Positions 41,625 to 50,594 are shown, numbered from the stretch's first letter. The stretch is 64,000 nucleotides of DNA from Trujillonella endophytica (GCF_900110555.1 NZ_FOEE01000009.1:124001-188000), one strand, 5' to 3'. Numbers and translations: made by a program. The notes: a model not told the origin generated them from the sequence alone.

Positions 41625-43088
41625 TCAGCCCAGGGCGATGCGGATGTTCTTCACCTGGGTGAACTCGTGCAGGCCCTCGATCCCGCCGAGCCGGCCGTAC
41701 CCGCTCTGCTTGTAGCCGCCGTAGGGACCGCTGGGCTGGATGTCGCTGTAGGTGTTGACCCAGACCGAACCCGACTCGAGACGGCGGGCGACGCGGTGCG
41801 CACGCGCGAACTCCCTCGTGTGCGCGTAGGCGACCAGGCCGAAGTCCGAGTCGTTGGCGATGGCCACCGCCTCGTCCTCGGTGTCGAACGGCATCACCGA
41901 CACGACCGGGCCGAACGTCTCCACCTGGGCGAGCGGGCTGGCGTTCGGTACGTCGGCGAAGACGGTCGGCTCGATGTAGTAGCCCCCCGCCAGCGCGCCG
42001 CCGAGCCGGTTCCCGCCGGTGAGCAGGCGGCCGGTGCCGCTGGCCACCGCCCCGCCGATGGCCCCGAGGATCCGGTCGGTCGCCGCCTGGCTGATCACCG
42101 GGCCCATCACGGTCGACGGGTCCAGCGGGTCGCCCACCGGCACGTGGGCGACCGCCTGCACGAGCCGCTCCAGGAACTCCTCGTAGATCGGCCGCTCGAC
42201 GAGGATGCGGCTGCCGCACGCGCAGCTCTGGCCCGACTGGGTGATCGGCCCCATGAACGCGGCGATCATGACGGCGGCGTCGAGGTCGGCGTCGGCGAAG
42301 ACGACGTTGGCGGACTTCCCGCCCAGTTCCAGCGACAGCGGCTTGAGGGTGTCCGCGGCGGCGATCGCGATCTGCCGGGCGATGGCACCGCTGCCGGTGA
42401 AGTGGATCTTGCCGATCCCGCGGTGGCGGACCAGGGCCTCGCCGGCGGCCGGCCCGCCCGGGACCACGTTCACCAGCCCCGGCGGCAGGCCCACCTCACG
42501 GCACAGCTCCCCGAAGCGGATCGGCGCCATCGGTGCGAGCTCCGGCGGCTTGATGACCACCGCGTTGCCGGCGGCCAGCGCGGGGGCCACCGCCATCCCG
42601 ATGCCGACCAGGGGGCCGTTCCACGGCACGATCACGCCCACGACGCCGTAGGGCTCGCGGTCGATCATGTTGACGTCGGCGTTGTGGGTGGTGGGAGCGG
42701 TCTGGCCGGTGGCCTTGTCGATCCAGCCGGCGTAGTACTCGAGGAACGAGGCCAGGAGCCCCGCCGTCCCCGACGCCATCGAGACGGGCACGCCGTAGTC
42801 GTGGACGTTGAGCTCGCCCAGCTCGTCGGCCGCGGCCCGGACCGCGGTGGCGAGGGCGAGCAGCAGGTCGCGGCGCTGCCCGACGGGCATCGCCGCCCAC
42901 TCCCGCTGCGCGGCGGCGGCGCTGCGCACCGCGCGGTCGACCTCCTCCTCGCCGGCCATGGGAATGACGGCGTTGACCTTCCCGGTGCCGGGGAAGACGT
43001 GGTCGAAGGTGCCGCCCGAGGCATCGGTGATCGAGTCCTCGCCGATCAGGATCGACGTCGGGAAGCGGACGGGCGTGGTCGCGGTCAT
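41625..43088 (-). CDS. NAD(P)-dependent aldehyde dehydrogenase
   Basis: A 487-residue ALDH-fold enzyme. Catalytic residues are present: N157 (VPWNGP), K180 (VIKPPE), E254 (LELGGKSAN) and C289 (SGQSCACGSR). It oxidises an aldehyde to the acid in the cytoplasm. It sits 6 bp after a mycofactocin-type alcohol/ketone SDR and near a double carboxymuconolactone-decarboxylase protein, so it probably completes oxidation of an alcohol in the same catabolic pathway. The natural aldehyde is unknown. Confidence 0.97.
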   Translation of the reverse strand: MTATTPVRFPTSILIGEDSITDASGGTFDHVFPGTGKVNAVIPMAGEEEVDRAVRSAAAAQREWAAMPVGQRRDLLLALATAVRAAADELGELNVHDYGVPVSMASGTAGLLASFLEYYAGWIDKATGQTAPTTHNADVNMIDREPYGVVGVIVPWNGPLVGIGMAVAPALAAGNAVVIKPPELAPMAPIRFGELCREVGLPPGLVNVVPGGPAAGEALVRHRGIGKIHFTGSGAIARQIAIAAADTLKPLSLELGGKSANVVFADADLDAAVMIAAFMGPITQSGQSCACGSRILVERPIYEEFLERLVQAVAHVPVGDPLDPSTVMGPVISQAATDRILGAIGGAVASGTGRLLTGGNRLGGALAGGYYIEPTVFADVPNASPLAQVETFGPVVSVMPFDTEDEAVAIANDSDFGLVAYAHTREFARAHRVARRLESGSVWVNTYSDIQPSGPYGGYKQSGYGRLGGIEGLHEFTQVKNIRIALG

Positions 43089-43094
43089 CGCCGG

Positions 43095-43913
43095 TCAGCC
43101 GATCCGGTTCACGAAGCCGGCGTCCACGGGGAGGTTCGTGCCCGTGATGTACCGACCCTCGTCGGAGCACAGGAAGGCGACGGCGTTGCTGATGTCGGAC
43201 GGTTCGAGCATGTCCACGGGCAGCGCGTTGCGCATGTGCACGCCCTTGTCGACCTGCGTGGCGAGGAAGCCCTGCATGGCCTCGTTGGTCGCCATCAGGG
43301 TGTTCACGGCCGTCGGGTGGACGACGTTGACCCGGATGCTGTGCGGCGCGAGGTCGTTGGCCAGGCCCCGCATGATCCCGACGACGCCGTGCTTGGCCAC
43401 CCCGTAGGCCCCGCCGCCCATGCCGCGCAGCCCGGCCGTGGAGCCGGTGAGCACGATGGCGCCGCCCCGGCCCCCGGCGACCAGGTGCGGGATCGCCACC
43501 TGGGTGGTGTTCCAGACCCCGGTGAGGTTGACGGCGATCCCGTCGTCCCAGGCCTGCTGGTCCTCCTCCGGCGTGGTCAGCCGGAACAGGCCGGGGCTGA
43601 TGCCGGCGTTGGCGACGACGGAGTCCAGGCGGCCGAGCTCGGCGACGCCCTCGTCGACGGCGGCCTGCAGGGCCGACCGGTCCCGGACGTCGGCCACGCG
43701 GGCCACGATCCGCCGATCGAGTCCCTCGACGAGCGCGACCGTCTCCGCGAGGTCCTCGCGCGTGGACATCGGGTAGGCCACGGAGGCGAAGTCGGTGCAG
43801 GCGTCGACGCCGATGATGTCGGCGCCCTCCGCGGCCAGGCGCAGCGCGTGGCTGCGCCCCTGCCCGCGGCCGATGCCGGTGATGAAGGCGACGGTGCCCT
43901 CGAGACGTGCCAT
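43095..43913 (-). CDS. Mycofactocin-coupled SDR-family oxidoreductase
   Basis: A 272-residue short-chain dehydrogenase. The nucleotide motif is written GIGRGQGRSHALRLA (residues 14-28) and followed by GADIIGVDAC, the form seen in mycofactocin-dependent SDRs with a tightly held NAD. Catalytic residues are the Ser in TGSTAGLRG and the YGVAK pair. Members pass electrons to mycofactocin rather than exchanging NADH. The mycofactocin biosynthesis genes are not in the window. Confidence 0.95.
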   Translation of the reverse strand: MARLEGTVAFITGIGRGQGRSHALRLAAEGADIIGVDACTDFASVAYPMSTREDLAETVALVEGLDRRIVARVADVRDRSALQAAVDEGVAELGRLDSVVANAGISPGLFRLTTPEEDQQAWDDGIAVNLTGVWNTTQVAIPHLVAGGRGGAIVLTGSTAGLRGMGGGAYGVAKHGVVGIMRGLANDLAPHSIRVNVVHPTAVNTLMATNEAMQGFLATQVDKGVHMRNALPVDMLEPSDISNAVAFLCSDEGRYITGTNLPVDAGFVNRIG

Positions 43914-43948
43914 GGGGTCCTCCAGGGGTTGTGGGTGGGTGGGCGCGG

Positions 43949-44722
43949 TCAGCGGTCGGCGAGCATCTGGCCGAGCAGGTCGTCCTCGACGGCCCGGGCG
44001 AGCACGGCGCCCCTGTCGGCACCGGCGTAGGCGGTGAACTGCCGGACGACCTCGTCCATCTCCGGACGCGTCAGGTCACCGGAGTGCAGGGCCGAGCCGA
44101 CGTGGCTGAGGATCGGCATCGGGGCCTCGCCGACACCGACGCACGGCACCGTGATGAAGCGCCGGTCGCGGCGGGTCAGGCCGGGGCGCATCCAGAGGTG
44201 CCCGAAGACGAAGTTGAGGATCCCGGCCTGCTGGTAGGGGGTGTTGCGGGCCGGCGCCGGGACGAGGTTGACGTCGCGGAACTCCTGCTCGCCGCGCTGG
44301 AGCCGGGCCTCCCAGTCGTTGTCGCCGAGGGTCTCGTTGGCCAGCATCGGCCACTCGGGGACCTCGTCACCGCGCTCGGTGTGGATCCGCGCCCACTGCT
44401 CCCGCAGGACCATCTCCATGCGCGAGGCCTTGGGCCAGCCGCAGTAGACGGCGAAGTGGAGGATGAACTCGAGCATCTCCTCCAGCGAGACGTCCCCGCT
44501 GTTGAGCGCCGCGTAGACGTGCTCGTCCATGGCCTGCTGGTCGGTGTCGAAGCCGACGCAGACGAGCGTGACCCAGCGCCGCTCGCGCCGGCCCAGCCCC
44601 GGCGCGGACCAGAGCGCGCCGAAGAGCTCCTCCCGACGGGCCGCCTCGTCCGGGCCGGCCGCGGGCGGTGGGTCGACCGTCATGACCTCGCGGTACACGT
44701 CGTCGGTGGTGGCGGTGGTCAT
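43949..44722 (-). CDS. Double-domain carboxymuconolactone decarboxylase-family protein
   Basis: A 257-residue protein made of two AhpD/CMD-like helical repeats. Each repeat has the ...RERRWVTLVCVG / RRDRRFITVPCVG motif and an H-x-x-A-L-x-S/N-G-D stretch (VYAALNSGDVS; VGSALHSGDLT). The usual AhpD CxxC pair is absent, so peroxidase activity is unlikely. Family members are lactone decarboxylases or are of unknown function. ATG 44722 follows GGAGG. It is the first gene of the three-gene catabolic operon and is divergent from a TetR regulator. Confidence 0.93.
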   Translation of the reverse strand: MTTATTDDVYREVMTVDPPPAAGPDEAARREELFGALWSAPGLGRRERRWVTLVCVGFDTDQQAMDEHVYAALNSGDVSLEEMLEFILHFAVYCGWPKASRMEMVLREQWARIHTERGDEVPEWPMLANETLGDNDWEARLQRGEQEFRDVNLVPAPARNTPYQQAGILNFVFGHLWMRPGLTRRDRRFITVPCVGVGEAPMPILSHVGSALHSGDLTRPEMDEVVRQFTAYAGADRGAVLARAVEDDLLGQMLADR

Positions 44723-44812
44723 GCGGGGCCTCCGGTCATGTGACGTGAGCAACTCCACTGCAATCTAAGTCACGTGTCTTCGGAATGTCCAGCCGTGTGG
44801 AAGAATCCCGGC

Positions 44813-45484
44813 ATGTCCGCGGTGCCGATGTCGACGCAGGAGCAGCTCGTGCGGGTCGGGGAGCGGCTGTTCGCCCAGCACGGCCTCGACGGCGTCTCGC
44901 TCCGCCAGATCGGCGTCGCGGCCGGCAACGCCAACAACTCGGCGGTGCAGTACCACTTCGGGTCCAAGGACCAGCTCGTCCGGGCGATCTTCGAGTACCG
45001 GCTCCCCCGGCTGCACGCCCGGCGGGCGCTGCTCATCGAGCAGGCCCCACCCGGGGACCTACGGGCGTGGGTGGAGTGCCAGGCCCGGTCGGTGCTGGAG
45101 CAGGGCGAGCTCGACGACAGCCACTACGCCGGCTTCCTCACGGTGCTGCACCACTACGGCCGGTCCGACGTGTTCGAGCCCCTGCCCGAGCCGTTCGCCG
45201 GCAACTCGCGCGCCTACTTCGACCACCTGCGCTCGCTGCTGCCGCACCTGCCCGAGCCGCTGCGCGGCCACCGCGTCTCCCGGGCGATGAACCTCGTCGT
45301 CCACACGGCGGCGGACCGGGAGCGCAGGCGGGCGGCCGGCGCGCCGCTGCTCCCCTTCGCGATCGAGGTGGAGAGCGTGGTCGACGGCCTGGTCGGCTTC
45401 CTCGAGGCACCCGCCTCGGCCCGCAGCCTCGCCACGCTGGACGACGTCGCGCACGCCGAGCCGGCCTGGCCCCTCGGCGTCTGA
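44813..45484 (+). CDS. TetR-family transcriptional regulator of the adjacent catabolic operon
   Basis: A 223-residue regulator. The helix-turn-helix reads VSLRQIGVAAGNANNSAVQYHFGSKDQL in two parts around residues 30-57, followed by a helical ligand domain. It is divergent from the CMD/SDR/ALDH operon across 90 bp, so it is its likely repressor. ATG 44813 is preferred; AGAAT 6-7 nt before it looks like a leaderless promoter. Confidence 0.93.
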   Translation: MSAVPMSTQEQLVRVGERLFAQHGLDGVSLRQIGVAAGNANNSAVQYHFGSKDQLVRAIFEYRLPRLHARRALLIEQAPPGDLRAWVECQARSVLEQGELDDSHYAGFLTVLHHYGRSDVFEPLPEPFAGNSRAYFDHLRSLLPHLPEPLRGHRVSRAMNLVVHTAADRERRRAAGAPLLPFAIEVESVVDGLVGFLEAPASARSLATLDDVAHAEPAWPLGV

Positions 45485-45491
45485 CCCCGGA

Positions 45492-45680
45492 CTACTCGCG
45501 GACGACCCAGACCTCGGCCGGCCCGTCCGGCGTGTCCCGCAGCTGCACGGGCTGGAACCGCTCGTAGACGCCGTACCACTGCGGCCCCGAGTAGACGAGT
45601 ACGGAGGAGGAGAGCTCCTCGGCAGCGACGTCGTCCACCTCACCGTGACGCGGTCCACCCCAGTGGAAGATCAACGGCAT
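45492..45680 (-). CDS. Small hypothetical protein
   Basis: A 62-residue acidic protein rich in aromatic residues (MPLIFHWGGPRHGEVDDVAAE and PQWYGVYERFQP). It is predicted to be a small beta domain. TACGGT lies 6 nt before ATG 45680, a leaderless promoter form that supports expression. It is convergent with the TetR gene. No family is recognised. Confidence 0.7.
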   Translation of the reverse strand: MPLIFHWGGPRHGEVDDVAAEELSSSVLVYSGPQWYGVYERFQPVQLRDTPDGPAEVWVVRE

Positions 45681-45734
45681 GCGGGAACCGTAGTCCCTCC
45701 GGCCGGACCGGCCGCAGCGCGTCCCCGGGGCGGG

Positions 45735-46673
45735 TCAGTCCTCGTCGTCGGGGGCGAAGCCGGCGAGGGCCTCCACGGCCGGGACGGTGTAGTAGGCCCC
45801 GGAGAGCGGCGTGGTCCAGTGGGTGAGGCCGTCGCGGATCCCGTCGGTCGCGCCGGCCATCCGCCGCAGCATCTCGTGCATCCGCCACCGGTCCTGCGCG
45901 AACCCGACGAACGCCGTGCCGTGGTCGGTGACCCCGCCGTAGGCGACGTTGCGGCGGAAGATCCTCAGCTCCTCGCCGTCCACCTCGATGTTCGTCCGCG
46001 CGATGTGGGCGCTGGGTGGCTTCTCGTCGTCGGGGAACTCGACGTCGTCGGCCTTGGTCCTCCCCATCGCCCGCTCCTGGCCGTGGACGCCGAGGGTCTC
46101 CCAGGCCCGAGTCTCGTGCCGCCAGATCTGGAACAGCAGCACCGACGATCCCGCACCCGGGCCCGCGGGCACCGCGACGACGCCCGGCGCCTCCAGGAGC
46201 GAGGGGTTCTCGGTGCCGTCGACGAAGCCGGTGAGATCGCGGGAGTGCTGGTACAGCCACCCGGTCGTCTCGCCCACGACGTCTGCGACGTCGCGCAGGG
46301 CGTCGATCACCGCCCGGGCGTTGTCGAAGACGGCGGAGCGGTTGCCCCCGGCGACCCAGACCCACGCGTCGTGCTGGGTGGCCGGCATCGCGAAGCCGCC
46401 GGGGCCGGGGATCGGCTCGTCGAAGCCCGCGGCGTCGGCCGGGCCCTCACCCGGCGCGACCTGCTCCCAGAGCTCGGGCCGGAAGCCGACCACGAGGTTG
46501 ACCCCGCCGACGGTCGACAGCGGCTCGGTCAGGCCGGCCACCGCCCGCACGAGCTCCTCGGGCGCCACCCCGGGCACCAGGTCGAACTCCAGGTAGCAGT
46601 GCTCGGGCGTGCCGAGCGCGAAGATCCCGGTCTGCGGCGTCACGGGTGCACAGGGTGCCAGGTGCGAGGACAT
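45735..46673 (-). CDS. Dye-decolourising peroxidase (DyP type)
   Basis: A 312-residue haem peroxidase. The family motif GFVDGTENP (about 148-156) carries the catalytic Asp. The proximal haem His lies in the later RRNVAYGG...DHGTAFVGFAQD region, and an IWRHETRAW segment precedes it. There is no Tat signal, so it is cytosolic or encapsulin-loaded, though no encapsulin gene is near and the C-terminus (APDDED) does not look like a cargo peptide. It oxidises dyes and phenolics with H2O2; the physiological substrate is unknown. Confidence 0.96.
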   Translation of the reverse strand: MSSHLAPCAPVTPQTGIFALGTPEHCYLEFDLVPGVAPEELVRAVAGLTEPLSTVGGVNLVVGFRPELWEQVAPGEGPADAAGFDEPIPGPGGFAMPATQHDAWVWVAGGNRSAVFDNARAVIDALRDVADVVGETTGWLYQHSRDLTGFVDGTENPSLLEAPGVVAVPAGPGAGSSVLLFQIWRHETRAWETLGVHGQERAMGRTKADDVEFPDDEKPPSAHIARTNIEVDGEELRIFRRNVAYGGVTDHGTAFVGFAQDRWRMHEMLRRMAGATDGIRDGLTHWTTPLSGAYYTVPAVEALAGFAPDDED

Positions 46674-46741
46674 CCTCCGCTCCTTCCCGGCGGCGGATCG
46701 GGCGCGGAGGAGAGGACGGCGCGGTCGGCTACCGTGCGGAA

Positions 46742-47524
46742 GTGTCCGAACCGACCCTCCTGGACCTGTTGACCCTCGAGCAGACGGGTCCGGACCGGTT
46801 CCGGGCCGCGGCCGGTCCCACGGTCGAGATCCCGCACCTGTACGGCGGCCGGGTCGCCGCCCAGGCCCTGGTGGCGGCGGGTCGCACCGTGCCCACGGGC
46901 TGGCTGCCGCACTCCCTGCACGCGTACTTCCTGCGTGCGGGCCGCTCCGACGTGCCGACCGAGTTCCAGGTGATCAACGATCGCGACGGACGGTCCTACT
47001 CCGCCCGCCGGGTCGAGGCCCGCCAGGACGGCGAGCTCCTCTTCCAGATGCTGACCTCGCTGGGTTCCGACACCTCCAGCGGCCCCGACTGGCCACCTCC
47101 GGCCGCGCACGACCCGGCGGCGCCGACGGGTCTCGAGGTGTTCAACGCCCCGCACCTGCCGTCGATCGAGACCCGCGTCGCCGCCTTCCACGACCAGTGG
47201 GGCATGCCGACGCACCTGTGGCACCGGCTCACGATCCCGTTCCCCGACGACCCGTTGCTGCACCTGGCCGGCCTGACCTACGTCTCGGACTCCTACAACG
47301 GCTTCGGCAGCGGCCCGGGCCAGCCGGCCTCCGGCGTCGGAGCGAGCCTGGACCACGCCATGTGGTTCCGGCGACCGGTGCGGCTGGACCACTGGTTCTC
47401 CGTCGCCTTCGAGCCCACGTCGGTCGGCAGCGGCCGCGGCCTCTACCGGGGGACGATCCGGCAGGACGACACCGTCGTCGCCGACCTCGACCAGGAGATC
47501 GTCTACCGCCATCCCCGGATGTAG
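46742..47524 (+). CDS. tesB: Acyl-CoA thioesterase II (TesB family)
   Basis: A 260-residue double-hotdog thioesterase. It has the N-terminal EIPHLYGGRVAAQALVAAG motif, SLHAYFLRAGRSDVP near 60-74 and RDGRSYSARRVEARQ near 85. The catalytic triad region in the second hotdog has SLDHAMWFRRPVRLDHW. It hydrolyses acyl-CoAs of broad chain length. GTG 46742 has TACCGT 6 nt before it and no SD, so it is leaderless. Confidence 0.94.
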   Translation: MSEPTLLDLLTLEQTGPDRFRAAAGPTVEIPHLYGGRVAAQALVAAGRTVPTGWLPHSLHAYFLRAGRSDVPTEFQVINDRDGRSYSARRVEARQDGELLFQMLTSLGSDTSSGPDWPPPAAHDPAAPTGLEVFNAPHLPSIETRVAAFHDQWGMPTHLWHRLTIPFPDDPLLHLAGLTYVSDSYNGFGSGPGQPASGVGASLDHAMWFRRPVRLDHWFSVAFEPTSVGSGRGLYRGTIRQDDTVVADLDQEIVYRHPRM

Positions 47525-47536
47525 ACCGGGGCGGTC

Positions 47537-48361
47537 CTACTCCGAGAACTCGAACATGAGGCCGTGGTTGTCCGCCGCGGCGATGGCCAGGGCACCGGGC
47601 GCATCGCCCGGCTGCACCCGGACGCCACGCTCGGTCAGACAGGCCTCCGTCTGACGGAGGTCGCGGACGGAGAACACCGTCGATCGGATGCCGTCGCCGT
47701 AGCGGTCGAGGTGCTGCTGGATCACGCCGGGCCCGGTCGGGGTGATCAGCTCGACGACGATGTCGCCGATGAGGAGACCGACCGCCTCGGCGGACACAGC
47801 CGGCCGCGCGGCCTCGTAGTCCTGGCTGCCGTTGAGGAAACCGCCGAAGTACCCGAGCGCGGCGTCCAGATCGCGCACCGCGACGGTGCACCGCTTGAGT
47901 CCGGTGGTGCCGAGCGGGTGCTCGTCGCGCCAGTAGGAGAGCGGCCTGATCGGCTCGTCGTAGGGAACCGGCGACGGCACCGCGTGGAAGCTCTGGTCGT
48001 AGCACTCGAGGGAGACGCCGAAGCTGTCGCCGGCGTAGGTGTGGAAGGCCGGGCCCAGCTCCCGCACGATCCGCATCCCCCGGGCCCGCACCGCGACGCG
48101 GGCCTCCTCGACGTCGGGGACGACGAACTCCGCGCCGACGTAGTGCGCGCCGTACCGGGAGTGCAGCAGCAGCTGGTGCGGCACCCAGAACTGGAAGATC
48201 ACGCCGCCCAGCGTCATCAGGCACCCGTGCCAGTCCGGACCCGGCATGTCCAGCAGGAACTGCGCACCGAGGACGTCGCGGTAGTGCCCGATGGCCCCGT
48301 CGAAGTCCTCGACCATCGCGTTGATGTGGTTCATGTGCTCGGGTGCGATCGACGGCGGCAA
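47537..48361 (-). CDS. VOC-superfamily protein with two glyoxalase-like modules
   Basis: A 274-residue protein of two vicinal-oxygen-chelate modules. The first has HINAMVEDFDGAIGHYRDVLG with a metal-type His, and FGVSLECYD. The second has KRCTVAVRDLDAALGYFGGFL and the terminal NHGLMFEFSE. The metal ligands of the second module are not all evident. It may be a dioxygenase or isomerase; the substrate is unknown. The TTG at 48361 fits the SD (GGGAG); ATG 48334 is an alternative. Confidence 0.92.
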   Translation of the reverse strand: MPPSIAPEHMNHINAMVEDFDGAIGHYRDVLGAQFLLDMPGPDWHGCLMTLGGVIFQFWVPHQLLLHSRYGAHYVGAEFVVPDVEEARVAVRARGMRIVRELGPAFHTYAGDSFGVSLECYDQSFHAVPSPVPYDEPIRPLSYWRDEHPLGTTGLKRCTVAVRDLDAALGYFGGFLNGSQDYEAARPAVSAEAVGLLIGDIVVELITPTGPGVIQQHLDRYGDGIRSTVFSVRDLRQTEACLTERGVRVQPGDAPGALAIAAADNHGLMFEFSE

Positions 48362-48530
48362 CGGGTCTCCCGGGAACGTGCTCGAGGGCGGTCCCGCGAC
48401 ACTACGGCGTCCCCGGGCGTCCGCCACGTCGTGCCGGCCGCGGCCCGCGAGGCCGGTGACCGGTCGGGCACCCTCCTGGCCGCCTGCCGAGGGCGGGCAC
48501 CCGGCAACCACGGGGGCACCAAGAACGACT

Positions 48531-48561
48531 CAGGGCGTCCACCGAATCGGTGGACGCCCTG
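48531..48561 (-). terminator. Terminator after tRNA-Ala
   Basis: A 14-bp perfect inverted repeat (CAGGGCGTCCACCG at 48531-48544, complement at 48548-48561) with a 3-nt loop, just past the tRNA 3' end. On the minus strand it is followed by a short T-rich stretch. Confidence 0.85.
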
Positions 48562-48571
48562 GTCATCGGGG

Positions 48572-48644
48572 TGGAGCTGAGGGGACTCGAACCCCTGACC
48601 CCCACACTGCCAGTGTGGTGCGCTACCAGCTGCGCCACAGCCCC
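48572..48644 (-). tRNA. tRNA-Ala (anticodon GGC)
   Basis: A 73-nt cloverleaf on the minus strand. The acceptor GGGGCTG pairs with CAGCTCC plus discriminator A. The D arm is GCGCAGCTGGTAGCGC. The anticodon arm CCACA-CTGGCAG-TGTGG has GGC, and the T arm has GGTTCGAGTCC. It reads GCC and GCU alanine codons. The 3' CCA is not encoded. Confidence 0.98.
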
Positions 48645-48736
48645 GTTCCCGGCCCCGGTCGAGTGCCCCTGAGCCGTTGGCAACTGTACATCCCCCGCGA
48701 GCGGGCAACGGGGAGGGGGTCGGGCGCGGCGGGGGG

Positions 48737-49150
48737 TCAGGCCTGCATCAGCTGGGCGATCCGCAGGTGGTTGCCGAAGGGGTCGCGCAGGCCGAAGTCG
48801 ATCCCGTACGGCTGGTCGACCGGCTCCTCGGTGATCTCCACGCCCGCGGCCTTGAGGTCGGCGTGCGTGCGGTAGGCGTCGACGCAGGCGAGGAAGAGGT
48901 GGCCCCCGGCGACGCCCTTGCTGATCGCCTGCCGGACCTCGGCGGCGGTCTCCTCACTCATCGACGGCGGCCCGGGCTTCTCCAGCAGGACCTGGCGGTC
49001 CGGCTGGCCGGGCGGCACGACGGTCAGCCACCGCATGGGGCCGAACTGCATGTCGCTGTGGACCGCGAAGCCGAGATTGCCGACGTAGAAGTCGAGCGCG
49101 GCGTCCTGGTCGGGCACGTAGATCTGACTGATGGTGATCCCGGTCAACAT
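48737..49150 (-). CDS. Glyoxalase/bleomycin-resistance-like VOC protein
   Basis: A 137-residue single VOC module. It starts ITISQIYVPDQDAALDFYVG and has VDAYRTHADLKAAGVEI and the C-terminal DPFGNHLRIAQL. The metal site is incomplete, so binding rather than catalysis is possible. TAGCGT lies 7 nt before ATG 49150, indicating a leaderless mRNA. It lies 20 bp downstream of an AraC regulator on the same strand, a pairing often seen. Confidence 0.92.
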   Translation of the reverse strand: MLTGITISQIYVPDQDAALDFYVGNLGFAVHSDMQFGPMRWLTVVPPGQPDRQVLLEKPGPPSMSEETAAEVRQAISKGVAGGHLFLACVDAYRTHADLKAAGVEITEEPVDQPYGIDFGLRDPFGNHLRIAQLMQA

Positions 49151-49170
49151 GCGGACGACGCTAGGCACCC

Positions 49171-49584
49171 TCACGCCCGCGGCGCTTCTCCGAAACTGCT
49201 CGGTCGCAGCCAGGCCATCGCGAAGCACGACGGCGCCGCCGGCAGCGGTCCGCGGCGCCGGTGGGCGCTGGGCGACTCCCCCACCACCGCGCGAAACACG
49301 CGGCTGAACGTGCCGAGGCTGCTGAACCCGACGGCCATGCAGATGTCGGTCACGCTGCGGTCGGTCGAGCGCAGCAGGAACATCGCCCGCTCCACCCGCC
49401 GCCGCTGCAGGTACCGGTGCGGGGTCTCGCCGAAGGTGGCCCGGAAGGTGCGGATGAAGTGCGCCGGCGACACGTGCGCGATCCCCGCCAGGGTGGGGAC
49501 GTCGAGCGGTTCGGCGTAGGCGCGGTCCATCGCGTCCCGGGCGCGCAGTATCCGCCGGTTGGTGTCCTCGACGGCGCCGGTCAC
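49171..49584 (-). CDS. AraC-family transcriptional regulator, DNA-binding domain only
   Basis: A 137-residue protein consisting of the AraC double helix-turn-helix: VPTLAGIAHVSPAHFIRTFR (29-48) and VTDICMAVGFSSLGTFSRVF (78-97), with the terminal Pro-rich tail. There is no sensing domain, so activity may depend on its level or on a partner. It probably controls the VOC gene that follows. Confidence 0.93.
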   Translation of the reverse strand: MTGAVEDTNRRILRARDAMDRAYAEPLDVPTLAGIAHVSPAHFIRTFRATFGETPHRYLQRRRVERAMFLLRSTDRSVTDICMAVGFSSLGTFSRVFRAVVGESPSAHRRRGPLPAAPSCFAMAWLRPSSFGEAPRA

Positions 49585-49728
49585 GCCCGCATCCCAGCAG
49601 ATCCCGGCCGCGTCGCCCCGACCCGGGAGCGATGGCCCTCCCGCGGCCAGGCCCCCGCCCCGAACGGCGTCCTGCGGGCCATCGCCCCCGGGCCCGGAGG
49701 CTCGGAGGCCCGGAGCCGCGGTGCCGGG

Positions 49729-50511
49729 TCAGCCGACCCGGACGCCCCGCTCGGCCAGCCAGTCCACCGGGTCGACCCGCCGGCCGTCCATCCCGCCCTC
49801 GTGCACCTCGAAGTGCAGGTGCGGGCCCGTGGACTGACCGCGGTTGCCCAGCAGCGCGATGGTGTCGCCGGCGTCCACGTAGTCGCCGACCTCGACCAGG
49901 ATCTCGTCCATGTGGCCGTAGACGGTGACGTCGCCGTTCTCGTGGAGGATGTAGACGGCCAGGCCGAACCCGCTGGCCGAGCCCGCGCGCAGCACCACGC
50001 CGTCGGCAGCGGCCAACTCGGGCGTGCGCATCGGCGCGGCCAGGTCGATGCCGTAGTGGAAGGTGCCCCAGCGACCGCCGTACCCGCTGGTGAACCGGGC
50101 CCCGGCCACCGGCAGCACCGTCTTGGGGCGGGCGGCCTCGGCCGCGGCCGCCTCCGCTGCGGCCTCCGCCTCGGCGCGGGCCGCGCGGGTCGCGGCGACC
50201 TCCTGCAGGCGGGCGTGGGCCTCGGCCTCGGTGATGGAGGCCATGGGCATGACCTCCTGCGTCTCGTCCACGATCCCCAGCTCCTGCTGGGCGGCGAGCA
50301 CGCTGGTGGACTCGGCGGCGGCGTCCGGTGCGCCTCCCACCCCGAGCCACGCGGCGACCGCTCCACCGGCGACGAGCGCGCCGAGCAGCGCCCCGGGCCG
50401 GCGGTTGCCCCGCCCCGCCCGCCGGCCGGCGGGGGACGCCCGGTGCGAGCCGGCTCCCGGGCCGGCCGGGGCGCCGTGCGCCGAGGCGCCCGTGCGGGAG
50501 GGAGTGCGCAT
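49729..50511 (-). CDS. M23 (LytM-type) peptidoglycan endopeptidase, short form
   Basis: A 260-residue exported or anchored hydrolase. A basic N-terminus and transmembrane helix (about 40-65) are followed by an Ala/Glu coiled coil (ARAEAEAAAEAAAAEAARP, about 109-127). The LytM domain has HYGIDLAAP and HLHFEVH zinc motifs. Its domain is very similar to that of the 417-residue protein at 5068-6321, with DNA near-identical around the GNRGQSTGPHLHFEVH codons. This suggests recent duplication or gene conversion. ATG 50511 lies just after AGGCAGGTAC. Confidence 0.94.
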   Translation of the reverse strand: MRTPSRTGASAHGAPAGPGAGSHRASPAGRRAGRGNRRPGALLGALVAGGAVAAWLGVGGAPDAAAESTSVLAAQQELGIVDETQEVMPMASITEAEAHARLQEVAATRAARAEAEAAAEAAAAEAARPKTVLPVAGARFTSGYGGRWGTFHYGIDLAAPMRTPELAAADGVVLRAGSASGFGLAVYILHENGDVTVYGHMDEILVEVGDYVDAGDTIALLGNRGQSTGPHLHFEVHEGGMDGRRVDPVDWLAERGVRVG

Positions 50512-50563
50512 GTACCTGCCTGCTCCGGTGGGGGAAGCCCGGTGGGGCGGATCACTGGCGACC

Positions 50564-50594
50564 GCCATCCAAACACTGTGTGACCGATTCGTGA
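50564..50594 (-). promoter_or_regulatory. Conserved 31-bp block upstream of M23 gene 2
   Basis: The minus strand reads TCACGAATCGGTCACACAGT then GTTTGGATGGC, with the same TCACG/TCACA direct repeat of 11-bp period as at 6382-6412. The two blocks align without gaps at 24 of 31 bases. It lies 53 bp before the start codon. Confidence 0.5.

Noticed and set aside
44735-44776. TetR operator between the CMD operon and its regulator
   Set aside because: CGTGA and TCACG elements are present but too far apart and too short to form a convincing dyad.
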